Positions 27,414-36,058 of a stretch of DNA of 64,000 nt are shown here, piece after piece. How positions within the stretch are numbered: position 1 is the stretch's first letter; each line of letters opens with the position of its first letter. The stretch covers positions 62,001-126,000 of the forward strand of contig CBDFGC010000017.1 of the NCBI GenBank assembly GCA_965246935.1, written 5' to 3'. Source of the stretch: JAZKFT01 sp965246935. Its GTDB lineage: Bacteria; Bacteroidota; Bacteroidia; Chitinophagales; Chitinophagaceae. Below the pieces are notes generated by a model. The model was given only the letters and a program-made list of their open reading frames with translations. It ran no database searches and was not told where the DNA came from. The translations under genes and the position numbers were made by a program.

Positions 27414-28481
27414 TTAAGCTATTTCCCATACCTCATTTCCCCTTAGTAACTTATCTAAATCGCCTTTGCCTCTTTTGGCAATCGCTTCCTCAATTTGCAT
27501 CGCCATTACATCTTCGTAGCAGGCACGGGCCGTTTGGTAAAATACCCCAAACGGGCGTGGCAAGTGACCTTCTATCCGGGGATCATCAAACATGCGAACG
27601 AGCAACTGGGCCTTATAAAAATCTTTTTCGTCATGTATCCAAAGGTCTTCTTTGCTATGACCATCTTCCAGGCTCACCACAATGGGTTTTAAGCCATCGA
27701 GTTTAATTCCCTTGTCTTGTGTGGCGCCAAACACCATCGGCTGTCCCTGTTCTAAAAAGATAACTTCATTAGGCTTGCTGCTTTTCTCGGTAAAAATCTC
27801 GAAAGCGCCATCGTTAAAAATATTGCAGTTCTGGTAAATCTCCAGGAAACTGGCGCCGGTATGCAGGTGACTGCGTTGCAGCATTGCCTGCAAATGCTTG
27901 GGGTCACGGTCCATACTGCGGGCTACAAAGGTGGCATCGGCGCCCAATGCCAAAGCCAGTGGATTGAACGGATGGTCAATGCTGCCCATTGGCGTACTCT
28001 TCGTCACCTTATTTTCCTCGCTGGTAGGCGAATACTGGCCTTTAGTCAATCCATAAATCTGGTTGTTGAATAACAGGAGGTTCACATCAAAATTGCGGCG
28101 CAGCAGGTGAATGGTATGGTTTCCTCCAATGCTAAGCCCATCGCCGTCGCCGGTTACAATCCAAACACTTAGTTCGGGCCGGGTAGCTTTTAGCCCGCTG
28201 GCTACTGCTGTGGCACGCCCGTGAATACTGTGCATGCCATACGTGTTCATATAATAAGGGAACCGGCTGCTGCAACCAATACCACTGATAATTACGATGT
28301 TTTCTCTGGGTATTCCTATACCGGGCATTACTTTTTGCACCTGGGCCAAAATAGAATAATCACCGCAGCCAGGGCACCAGCGTACTTCCTGATCTGTGGC
28401 AAAATCTTTGGCTGTGAGCAACGGCTTGGGAGCACTGATTGTTTCGCCTACAATATTTCCGGCCAATGTAGTTTCCATCAT
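27414..28481 (-). CDS. 2-oxoacid:ferredoxin oxidoreductase, beta subunit
   Basis: About 355 residues from ATG 28,481 (the frame extends to 28,523). The subunit carries RWCPGCGDYSI with the conserved Cys pair, and the thiamine-diphosphate motif GDGDGLSIGGNHTIHLLRRN ending in the NN of LLFNNQIYG. It decarboxylates 2-oxoglutarate or a related oxoacid to the acyl-CoA with reduction of ferredoxin. It needs an alpha subunit, normally encoded just upstream, but the gene upstream here is an amidase, so the alpha subunit must be elsewhere. Confidence 0.85.
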   Translation of the reverse strand: MMETTLAGNIVGETISAPKPLLTAKDFATDQEVRWCPGCGDYSILAQVQKVMPGIGIPRENIVIISGIGCSSRFPYYMNTYGMHSIHGRATAVASGLKATRPELSVWIVTGDGDGLSIGGNHTIHLLRRNFDVNLLLFNNQIYGLTKGQYSPTSEENKVTKSTPMGSIDHPFNPLALALGADATFVARSMDRDPKHLQAMLQRSHLHTGASFLEIYQNCNIFNDGAFEIFTEKSSKPNEVIFLEQGQPMVFGATQDKGIKLDGLKPIVVSLEDGHSKEDLWIHDEKDFYKAQLLVRMFDDPRIEGHLPRPFGVFYQTARACYEDVMAMQIEEAIAKRGKGDLDKLLRGNEVWEIA

Positions 28482-28628
28482 CACTTTTCTTATTTGGGTC
28501 TGCAAATATCCGGTATGTATCACAGATTAAGAAATCGGGAATTCGGAAGATTAGCAGAACTAAGGTTGCCAGCTTTTATGGAAGTAAGGGTACCAACTTT
28601 CCAAAAGTTGACAACCTGTAACCAGGCA

Positions 28629-29798
28629 CTATTTTAATTTCTTTAAAAAGTCTTTTATCCCCTTCAACACCTGTTCCGCTACCTGCTTGCGAAATTTTTC
28701 ATCCAGTATCATTTGTTCATCCTGCGGATTGCTTAGAAATGCTACTTCTACCAGGCTGCTATTACATTCTGTAAGCTGGATGGGTTGAAAATTAAAATTG
28801 CCAACGTTGCCGAATTCTGCCAGGCTATCAATTTGTAATAATCTTTTAAGCAAGGCTTGTGTAAATGGGCGGTATGCCACGTGTTTATAGTAAGTAGATA
28901 CTCCACGTACGGTTGTTTTGGAGCTGCTGTTGAGGTGAAAAGAAATAAACAGATCGGGCCACTGCTTTTGCAGAAACAGCACCCGGTCTTTGTTATCAAT
29001 AGTTGTATCCTGCTCACGGGTCATTATTACGTTTACATGCTCTTTTTGCAGCAGGCTTTGCAGTTCCTGTGCAAACAGGATGGTATAATTTTTTTCAAGC
29101 ACTTTGGTAGTAATGCCATCGGCACCGGTGTTGGTACCACCATGGCCGGCATCAATGGCAATGGTCATATTTTCAAGCTTATGCCGTACAGGCCAGTGCC
29201 GCACTTTAACTTGCAGGCTTTTACCAACGTACCTAATACTATAACCCCAGTGCTGCCGGTGCTTCAGGCTGATGGTTACCTGCACTACATCATCTTCTGT
29301 TTGTACAAATGAAACATTCACTATTTCCTGTACCGATTGCAATTGCGTAATCCAGTTGGTGTTGCTCATTACTCCATACAGGTCAACGATAATGCGGGCC
29401 GTATTGGATTCCCCTACAGGTTCCATCCGGCTTTTATAAGCAATTTTTTTATTCAGGCTGATGTTCAGGTAATCGTACAAACTATCCCCTCTCACACCCC
29501 AGCTTTCCGTAATAGCTGCGGGCTGTACGGAATCAATTGTTTTAAACAGCAATTGTTTTCCGTCAATATAAGCGGAATGGTATTTTGATAGCTGAACATG
29601 ATATAGCCCGGCAGCACTATCTACTATTTTTAGGGCTACACCGGTATCAATATAACCCATCTTAGCACTGCCTAAACGGTCTTCGCCATTGCTGTAGGCC
29701 AGTTGCGGCAGCTTGCCGGCAGTAGTGCCCATTAGCGTTTGCGCATCACACGTATGAAAAAGAATAAAAATGAATGTATAAAAGATGGTAAATTTCAT
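28629..29798 (-). CDS. N-acetylmuramoyl-L-alanine amidase (Amidase_3)
   Basis: The protein has 389 residues with a signal peptide (FTIFYTFIFILFHTCDAQ), a middle region resembling an AMIN domain (ARIIVDLYGVMSN; VQVTISLKHR), and a C-terminal zinc amidase. Zinc and catalytic residues are visible as IAIDAGHGG, the Glu in VLEKNY, the His in FISFHLNS and the Glu in LVEVAFLSN. It cleaves the amide bond between N-acetylmuramic acid and the stem peptide during daughter-cell separation or recycling. It stands alone, with spacers on both sides. Confidence 0.88.
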   Translation of the reverse strand: MKFTIFYTFIFILFHTCDAQTLMGTTAGKLPQLAYSNGEDRLGSAKMGYIDTGVALKIVDSAAGLYHVQLSKYHSAYIDGKQLLFKTIDSVQPAAITESWGVRGDSLYDYLNISLNKKIAYKSRMEPVGESNTARIIVDLYGVMSNTNWITQLQSVQEIVNVSFVQTEDDVVQVTISLKHRQHWGYSIRYVGKSLQVKVRHWPVRHKLENMTIAIDAGHGGTNTGADGITTKVLEKNYTILFAQELQSLLQKEHVNVIMTREQDTTIDNKDRVLFLQKQWPDLFISFHLNSSSKTTVRGVSTYYKHVAYRPFTQALLKRLLQIDSLAEFGNVGNFNFQPIQLTECNSSLVEVAFLSNPQDEQMILDEKFRKQVAEQVLKGIKDFLKKLK

Positions 29799-29820
29799 AA
29801 GCGATCATTTGCGGGATGCA

Positions 29821-29881
29821 AAGGGCGGCATCGATGATTTATAAGTTCAAATGTTTATGAACTTGTGGCGATGCCGTCCTT
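29821..29881. repeat. GGACGGCATC hairpin, copy B
   Basis: The outer stem AAGGGCGGCATCG pairs with CGATGCCGTCCTT, and an inner stem AAGTTCA/TGAACTT lies within it. After the 3' arm comes ATTGTAGAA, as after copy A (TTTGTAGAA), so the conserved unit is longer than the stem. It sits upstream of the amidase start and therefore is not that gene's terminator. Confidence 0.65.
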
Positions 29882-30045
29882 ATTGTAGAAAAACTGTATC
29901 AATTTAATATAGATATCAATGCGAATGAAGTGTTGAGGCGGTTAAGACAGAAAATGTAAGTTTATTATTCTGCACTTTTAATTCAGCAAATTGGTTGTCA
30001 TCTTATAAGTGGCATCTCACACTACGCCGCTTGTAATTGTATTTG

Positions 30046-30216
30046 TTGGGCTTGGCCCAACCCTGTTGGTAGTAGCACCAGTAAAACAATTGCCGGTAAT
30101 TTGTTGGGCAGCGCCCAACCCCTTGAAATAGTATATGTCTTAAAGGGATTGGGCGCTGCCCAATAATATACTAATATTGATTACTGATCCTACCAACAGC
30201 ATTGGGCGCTGCCCAA
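30046..30216. repeat. Nested TTGGGC/GCCCAA palindrome cluster
   Basis: Four small hairpins (TTGGGC ... GCCCAA at 30,046; 30,104; 30,149; 30,202) are arranged symmetrically. The outer two carry CTGTTGGTAG and its inverse CTACCAACAG. The inner two carry CCCCTT and AAAGGG. The whole 170 bp is thus one large nested inverted repeat in a 659-bp gap without a gene. Confidence 0.7.
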
Positions 30217-30457
30217 TAATATAAAGCAAATTCAACCCTTGATTCGCATTATCAACGAACTACATCGCTTGCAATGAATAAACAGCAGTTACGCACCTTA
30301 CAGTAATACCTAGATACCTGCCCGTATCGCAAAGTGTTTGCGATGTGGCGAAAATAGAATTTCTTCCGTCCGGATACAGATATAACGCCAAATTGAAAAG
30401 CTTCTGTTCAACTGCGTTCCGTCCGCTGACATATTGCAAACATCTACGTTAGCGGTA

Positions 30458-31000
30458 TTAGTTTGTCCAAAACTGGTTACCAGGAATCATGGTTGAGTTG
30501 TGGCCTCGGTTGCCATGTTGGTCGTACCAATAATCATATCGCCAGGTTCCTGTGGATTGGTCTTTTACAAATTCAGAACGTACTCGCAACAACTTATCAT
30601 ACTCAAACCTTCTGTATGTGTCTAATATGCTATTATAGTCATTTGGATCAGGGTCAATAACCCAACAAAAAAATGTCCAATGCTCGCTAAATACCGTTAG
30701 ATTTCTGGAATCGATATAATTTGTAAACGATTCTTTTTTACAGCCAGTGTCGTTTATCAGGTCAATACGCTGTTTTATAAATCCTTTACTGTTTTTAAAA
30801 TTGACAACAAAAGAGTCCTTTGTGTTTTTAATGGTATCGATTACATAAAGGTCGTCCCATTTGCTTGAAAGAAAGTTCAGCCGCCTTAGGTTAAATGAAT
30901 CTGCATACACTCTTGCGGAAGCAATTGTTTTATTGAAAGGTTGACAAAATACTAACAAATTAATGAAAAGCAGTATGTTGATTGCTAAGAAATGTTTCAT
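30458..31000 (-). CDS. Exported hypothetical protein
   Basis: The protein has 180 residues with signal peptide (FLAINILLFINLLVFCQ). The rest is rich in Tyr, Asp and Asn (YDYWYDQHGNRG) with no family I recognise. It is AT-rich compared with neighbours and flanked on both sides by palindromic repeats (copies B and C of the GGACGGCATC family), so it may be a small insertion of foreign DNA. Confidence 0.5.
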   Translation of the reverse strand: MKHFLAINILLFINLLVFCQPFNKTIASARVYADSFNLRRLNFLSSKWDDLYVIDTIKNTKDSFVVNFKNSKGFIKQRIDLINDTGCKKESFTNYIDSRNLTVFSEHWTFFCWVIDPDPNDYNSILDTYRRFEYDKLLRVRSEFVKDQSTGTWRYDYWYDQHGNRGHNSTMIPGNQFWTN

Positions 31001-31047
31001 ACTGCCGTTAACATTGATGTTTCTATTGCAGATTCATAAGTAATAGT

Positions 31048-31105
31048 AAGGACGGCATCGCTACAACATACTTTATATAAAAAGTTTGAAATCAGCGATG
31101 CCGAT
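31048..31105. repeat. GGACGGCATC hairpin, copy C
   Basis: AAGGACGGCATCGCT pairs with AGCGATGCCGATC around a long AT-rich loop. It lies between the minus-strand aminotransferase 3' end and the hypothetical gene, where it could end the transcript coming from upstream. Confidence 0.65.
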
Positions 31106-31120
31106 CTGCTTGCTTGTTGC

Positions 31121-32386
31121 TTATTTTAATTTACTCAACGCTTCTCTTAGCTGATCCAGCATAGCGCCAATTTCCTCTTTTCGGCAGGTGCCTACGCTAA
31201 GGCGGTACCAGGGGCTGTTGCGGCTGGCGCCAAATGCATAGAAGGGTACAATCGCCAGTTTGGCTTCGGCCAGCAAATAATTGGTTACGTCTTCCTGTGA
31301 ATTCAACTCGGTTCCATCCGGTAATTCCCTGCCTACCAGGTCAAAACGCAAGGTAAGATAGATGGCTGCCTGCGGAGCTACGGCATCCACTGCATAGCCT
31401 TCTGTCTTCAATAAGATAATACCTTCATAAATCTGCCGCAGCCTCATTTCCAATTCTGCTTTGTAGTGTGCTAAATAACTATCTACTGCAGCAGCTTGTT
31501 GCAAAAATGTAGCAGTTGCCTTTTGTTCGGCCATTGGCGCCCAGGCCCCGATATGGCTCAGGATGGCTTTTATTTTTGCGATGATGGTTGCAGGCCCCAG
31601 GCTCCAGCCTACCCGTACACCGGTGGCTGCAAATGCTTTACTAATGCCATCTACATAAATGGTGTAGGGTTTCATTTCCGGGAAAAGGGATACCGGATCA
31701 TAATGTATAATCCCCCCATACGTCAGCGTCCAGTACATCTGGTCATACATCACATACAGCTTTTTTTCCCCTTCGCTCCGGGATTTGTTTTCTTCCAGTA
31801 CCAACCGGCAGATTTCAGTCAATGATTCTTTAGTGAGCGTAGTGCCGGTAGGGTTTTGAGGAGTGCACAGGCAAAGCAATGTAGCACCTTTCAGGTAAGG
31901 CGCTATATCGGCAGGCACCGGCATAAAATTATTTTCGGGTGTTGCTTCTATCAGGCAGTGCTGCCCGCCATTCATATGTGTATAATGGTTATTGTTCCAG
32001 CTTGGTACCGCATATATCACTTTATCCCCTTTATCAACCAATACCTTAAAAATAGCATATATCAGGGGGCGGCCACCACTGGCAATTTGTATTTCATCAG
32101 CGGCATACAGCAGGCCCTGCCGTTCCTGTATAAATGCTAACACGGCTTTTCGTAAATCAGCCTCGCCATCGGCAGCCGGGTAACTGGTGTAATGGTGCCG
32201 GTATGCTTCAATAATGGCGTCTTCCAGTTCTTTTGGTATCGGAAATATTTCGGGGTCAAAATCCCCGATGGTAAAATTGTAAATGGTTTCACCCTGGCTA
32301 ATGCGCTGGCGGATGGCATTGCCCAGTTTTACAATTTCACTGCCGATCAGGCTTTCGGCTAACTGCGATAGTTTAGGTTGACTCAT
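31121..32386 (-). CDS. PLP-dependent aminotransferase, class I/II
   Basis: The protein has 421 residues, a normal length. PLP-binding residues are visible: N178 in CTPQNPTG, D215 in YVMYDQ, and the Schiff-base Lys250 in DGISKAFAATGVRVGW. The Arg that binds the carboxylate is probably in the WYRLSVG tail. It transfers amino groups between an amino acid and a 2-oxoacid, probably aspartate or an aromatic amino acid; the exact substrate is unclear. The upstream region (32,387-32,500) contains the word repeat ATGGTGAATGGTGAAT. Confidence 0.85.
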   Translation of the reverse strand: MSQPKLSQLAESLIGSEIVKLGNAIRQRISQGETIYNFTIGDFDPEIFPIPKELEDAIIEAYRHHYTSYPAADGEADLRKAVLAFIQERQGLLYAADEIQIASGGRPLIYAIFKVLVDKGDKVIYAVPSWNNNHYTHMNGGQHCLIEATPENNFMPVPADIAPYLKGATLLCLCTPQNPTGTTLTKESLTEICRLVLEENKSRSEGEKKLYVMYDQMYWTLTYGGIIHYDPVSLFPEMKPYTIYVDGISKAFAATGVRVGWSLGPATIIAKIKAILSHIGAWAPMAEQKATATFLQQAAAVDSYLAHYKAELEMRLRQIYEGIILLKTEGYAVDAVAPQAAIYLTLRFDLVGRELPDGTELNSQEDVTNYLLAEAKLAIVPFYAFGASRNSPWYRLSVGTCRKEEIGAMLDQLREALSKLK

Positions 32387-32667
32387 ATTGTACGTGCCGC
32401 ATTTTTGCGGAGGTAAAATTAGTGAATAGTAAATGGCGAAAATCGGGAATGGTCAATGGTGAATGGTGAATATCAGAAACAGTAATTATACCAGGATCAA
32501 ATGGGTTGTGGACTTCATTTAAGCTGTTTATACCTGATTTGCTTATTGCTCATTGCCTATTTGAATTCTTAGTTTGAATCATTAACAACTTCCTGCCGGT
32601 TTCTAAGTACTGGTGGGTATTGAAATACACCGGTGTTCTATGCATCTTGCCAATTAAACTACAATAT

Positions 32668-33408
32668 ATGAAACTGCTGTTATTATTTTTATTATTTACG
32701 GTACACTTACAGGCACAACCCCGCAAATACATTCGCCAGTTAGTGGTGGTACCACTCAATGAATCGCCGGAAAAGGTGGGTGATACCAATAATTATCATT
32801 TATTGGCAAGTACACCGGATGGTATCATTTTAAAGCCCAAACAAACCTTTATACTTCGGTCAACATGGAATCAGGAAGGTGATTCCGTTATCAATGTTGG
32901 TGAAGGAACAGTAAGAGAAACCGATGGATACCGGGCAGTAATGGATGCCAAATTATACCCTGATGCAGCAGTACACAAAATGGATGCAGCCATCTTTTTA
33001 GTGCTGCTGCAAGCCCCCGGTAAAGATTCTATTATTTTCAAATTAGCCCGGTTTGATATTCAGTTTCAAACCGTTGCTGACAGCAGCTTTTATTCCCGGG
33101 CAGGCGTATTGCTTCATCCTGCACAATATCCAATTGCCCGCATAGCCAATGCGATGGCTGCAGATATCCGATTTACTGCTACGCAAATGCTACAGCAAAA
33201 CGACCCACAGGACCAAACGATACGAACCGGCGTTTACAGTGGAAGGCCTTTATTTGCAACTATGCAAACGACCACTTCCAAACAGGTCATATCATTCCTG
33301 ATGTATGTATATGCCAGGCCCGATAAATATATGGCACATACTTTTAAAATAAGTGAAACATATGCTACCTGGTTAATTAACGGAGCTCCTGCTGTGAAAA
33401 CCAATTGA
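32668..33408 (+). CDS. Exported hypothetical protein
   Basis: ATG 32,668 gives a signal peptide (LLLLFLLFTVHLQAQ); a longer frame opens at 32,620. The 246-residue protein contains mixed beta segments and no motif I recognise. It is convergent with the pseudouridine synthase gene, and the spacer between them contains word repeats. Confidence 0.55.
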   Translation: MKLLLLFLLFTVHLQAQPRKYIRQLVVVPLNESPEKVGDTNNYHLLASTPDGIILKPKQTFILRSTWNQEGDSVINVGEGTVRETDGYRAVMDAKLYPDAAVHKMDAAIFLVLLQAPGKDSIIFKLARFDIQFQTVADSSFYSRAGVLLHPAQYPIARIANAMAADIRFTATQMLQQNDPQDQTIRTGVYSGRPLFATMQTTTSKQVISFLMYVYARPDKYMAHTFKISETYATWLINGAPAVKTN

Positions 33409-33537
33409 CCAATTGGCAACGGGCAATTAGCAATAAGCAAATCTATAAATGTGGAACTGTACTACATTTTAATATACCGTTTCCTTTAGCATTGTTTCCT
33501 TTCTTATTGCCTATTTAATTATTGCCTATTTGATTTC
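33409..33537. repeat. Word-built inverted-repeat spacer (weak)
   Basis: Left words GGCAATTAGCAATAAGCAAA and right words TTATTGCCTATTT (twice) form an imperfect inverted pair between two convergent genes. The right arm runs into the 3' end of the pseudouridine synthase gene, whose last residues N-Q-I-G-N-N are encoded by the repeat word. Confidence 0.45.
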
Positions 33538-34087
33538 GGTTAATACTTCTTATATCACCCGGCTTTAGGCCATCAATCGTAAGCTTTGCGATCCGGTAAC
33601 GGATAAGCCGTAATGTTGGAAAACCAATCGCAGCGGTCATTCTGCGCACCTGCCGGTTTTTCCCTTCTGTTAGTAAAAGCCGTAGCCAGCTATCAGGTAC
33701 ATTTTTCCGAAACCGGATGGGTGGTATTCTTTCAGGCACCGTAGATGGTTGCGTAAATGCAACGGCAGTGCAGGATTTTGTGCGGTGTGTTTTTCCATCT
33801 ATCTGAATGTTTACTCCCGACTGTAATTTTTCCAGTGCATCAGTAGTAATTATTCCTTCTACCTGCACCCAATATTCCCGTTCGTGTGCATAGGCGGGAT
33901 GCAGTAATGCCTGGTTCACAGAAGCATCATTTGTAAGCAGCAGCAAACCTTCGCTGTCATAATCCAGCCGCCCTACCGGATATACATCCTGTGGCACATC
34001 AAACAAATCTTTCAAGGTCCGCTTATTGCCTTCAGCCGAAAACTGAGAAAGCACCTGATAAGGTTTGTAAATAATATAGTACTGCAT
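33515..34087 (-). CDS. rRNA pseudouridine synthase, RsuA/RluE family
   Basis: ATG 34,087 gives 190 residues; the frame extends further but without similarity. The catalytic motif GRLDYDSEGLLLLTND is present with Asp42, followed by the family's TEGKNRQVRRM. The short length and absence of an S4 domain fit the RluE subgroup that modifies 23S rRNA. It isomerises a uridine to pseudouridine. The last six residues lie in the adjacent repeat spacer, so its C-terminus is probably not conserved. Confidence 0.8.
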   Translation of the reverse strand: MQYYIIYKPYQVLSQFSAEGNKRTLKDLFDVPQDVYPVGRLDYDSEGLLLLTNDASVNQALLHPAYAHEREYWVQVEGIITTDALEKLQSGVNIQIDGKTHRTKSCTAVAFTQPSTVPERIPPIRFRKNVPDSWLRLLLTEGKNRQVRRMTAAIGFPTLRLIRYRIAKLTIDGLKPGDIRSINRNQIGNN

Positions 34088-34331
34088 GAAAAGATGAAAT
34101 AAGAAGTAAGTGTAGAACACAAGGAATAAGACCCAAAGCACAAGGAACAATAAATATCCGGTAAGCATTAGTATAAACAGATAACCTGCAAAACGGGATT
34201 ACGCTTTATCATTTTAATAAACAGCATATTAGCTGCAACAGCAAATGTTCCGCTTTTAAACGATAAATGCTACCCCTGTATTTACAACGTGTGGGCAGCA
34301 AACAGGTAAATAAGTAAACTTTATAAAAACA

Positions 34332-34359
34332 CAAATCCCGGCCGGGGCCGGGACTTTGT
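34332..34359. other. GC-rich hairpin between divergent genes
   Basis: CAAATCCCGGCC pairs with GGCCGGGACTTTG. It lies in the 737-bp gap between the minus-strand pseudouridine synthase and plus-strand lpxD, where both genes diverge, so no visible gene needs a terminator there. It could end a small unannotated transcript or act as an attenuator. The rest of the gap is AT-rich with no gene seen. Confidence 0.55.
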
Positions 34360-34776
34360 ATATGGATGGGTTAGTAAGTAGCAAAAGGAAATTTTATTTC
34401 CTGCACAATGTTAGTAAACATTTTATCTAACAAAAAAAAATCAGCCATATTTTTTTTGCACATTTTTTTTGCTCGTATGAGAATTTTTCTAAAACAGTTG
34501 GCAGCACTTGTGTAAAACACATATACTTACTGCTTACCCTACACGTTGATGTGTATAATATCATTCTGCTGTAAAGCCTGTCGTTGCTACGTTTCAGCTA
34601 ACAGTTTACTGTTTCTTAAAAGTCATTCTGTGCCACTTTTTATCTGCTGGTTTTTTCTTTTATTTCACCTTTCTCCTACATTGCTATCCAACAAAATGTG
34701 AATAAACATCATGGCTACATCCATTGAATAATATAGCATACATAACATTTTTGTTTGCAAACTAATAGCTCCCTGT

Positions 34777-34806
34777 TTTCCACGCAGCCATACCCGCTAT
34801 CTTTAA
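34777..34806 (+). promoter_or_regulatory. Candidate lpxD promoter
   Basis: TATCTTTA at about 34,799 matches the Bacteroidota -7 box TAnnTTTG in seven of eight positions, with a T-rich stretch about 20 bases upstream. The start codon of lpxD follows about 20 bases later. Confidence 0.3.
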
Positions 34807-34824
34807 CCGCAAATTATTTGATTT

Positions 34825-35787
34825 ATGAAATTTCCCGGGAGCACAACTGTACAATGGATAGCCGGTTTAATTGGAGCAGAAGTGATTGGAGATGCCGGAG
34901 CAACCGTTCCGGGAATTAATGAAATACACCGGGTAGAGCCTGGTGATATGGTATTTGTAGATCATCCGAAATATTATAGTGCCAGCCTCAACAGCCCTGC
35001 TCGGTTTATTATTATTAATACAACAGCAGTAGTGGTTCCTGAGGGTAAAACCCTGCTTGTTACGCAACAGCCTTTTGAGGCCTACCTTGCCATTGTTAAT
35101 TATTTCCGGCCGTTTCAAAAAGCAGAAACCCTCCATAGCCCTACTGCAACCATCGGCGAAAGCACGATCATCATGCCCAATGTATTTGTTGGAAGAGAGG
35201 TAACTATTGGTAACGACTGTATCATTCATCCCAATGTTACACTTTACGATCATACGATTATTGGTAACCGGGTAACCATTCATGCAGGAACAGTAATTGG
35301 TGCAGATGCTTTTTATTATAACATAAAAAAAGACCGGGACGTATTTGCTAAGAAGATGGGTAGTTGCGGCCGCGTAGTAATTGAAGATGATGTAGAGATA
35401 GGCGCCAACTGCTGCATTGATAAAGGCGTAACCAATGATACCCTTATTGGCCGCGGCACCAAAATGGATAATCTCATTCAAATAGGCCACGATGTAATCA
35501 TCGGAAAGAATTGCATTATTGCATCGCAGGTAGGTATTGCCGGCGCTACCACTATTGGAAATAATGTAACTATCTGGGGGCAGGCAGGCATCAATAAAAC
35601 GCTTACTATAGGCGACGGCGCTGTGCTGCTGGGCAAAACAGGCGTAAGCAAAAGCATTGAAGGTGGCATTACGTATTTCGGTACCCCTGCTATCCCTGCA
35701 ATAGAAAAAAACCGGCAGTCAATATGGATAAAACGGATACCTGAACTCTGGAAAAAGGTGATGGGCGAGCCAAATGTGAAAATGTGA
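34825..35787 (+). CDS. lpxD: UDP-3-O-(3-hydroxyacyl)glucosamine N-acyltransferase-like (LpxD family)
   Basis: The protein has 320 residues. The N-terminal uridine-binding region is followed by a left-handed beta-helix made of hexapeptide repeats (TIGESTIIMPNV; IGNDCIIHPNVTL), the segment VVIEDDVEIGANCCIDKG and the catalytic His in NLIQIGHDVIIGKN. It adds a 3-hydroxyacyl chain to the glucosamine nitrogen in lipid A synthesis. A second LpxD-like gene lies at 56,687. Its last residues, N-V-K-M, and the stop codon lie inside the left arm of an inverted repeat. Confidence 0.75.
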   Translation: MKFPGSTTVQWIAGLIGAEVIGDAGATVPGINEIHRVEPGDMVFVDHPKYYSASLNSPARFIIINTTAVVVPEGKTLLVTQQPFEAYLAIVNYFRPFQKAETLHSPTATIGESTIIMPNVFVGREVTIGNDCIIHPNVTLYDHTIIGNRVTIHAGTVIGADAFYYNIKKDRDVFAKKMGSCGRVVIEDDVEIGANCCIDKGVTNDTLIGRGTKMDNLIQIGHDVIIGKNCIIASQVGIAGATTIGNNVTIWGQAGINKTLTIGDGAVLLGKTGVSKSIEGGITYFGTPAIPAIEKNRQSIWIKRIPELWKKVMGEPNVKM

Positions 35788-36058
35788 TAATGTGCAAATC
35801 TGCAAATTTAAAACCCATATTATTTTCGGCGCTTTACAAAATTTCAGTTTGCCTGTTATTCATAGATTACCGTTATTACGTTTCATAAGGCGATGCCCTA
35901 TACTGATTGATGGCATTTTCTGATTTATTACCGCCATTTCATGGCTTAATACAATATACATTTTTGTATTCATTTGTATTTATTGCCTATTGCAAATTTG
36001 TACTCATTGAGCCATTGAGTCATTTGCTAATTTGCACATTGTCACATTTGTACATTTG
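35771..36058. repeat. Inverted-repeat spacer overlapping two convergent stop codons
   Basis: Arms 35,771-35,807 and 36,022-36,058 pair at about 32 of 37 positions. They are built from AATGTG, AATGTGCAAAT and GCAAAT words. The left arm contains the lpxD stop, and the right arm contains the stop of the convergent SDR gene, whose ends read NVKM and NVQM. The 214-bp loop shows no gene. Confidence 0.75.

Noticed and set aside
27299..27706. 135-codon plus-strand frame overlapping korB
   Set aside because: It is opposite a well-supported gene and not protein-like.
34867..35490. 207-codon minus-strand frame opposite lpxD
   Set aside because: Shadow; unusually rich in Asn, Tyr and Ile, as expected from reverse reading of the hexapeptide repeats.
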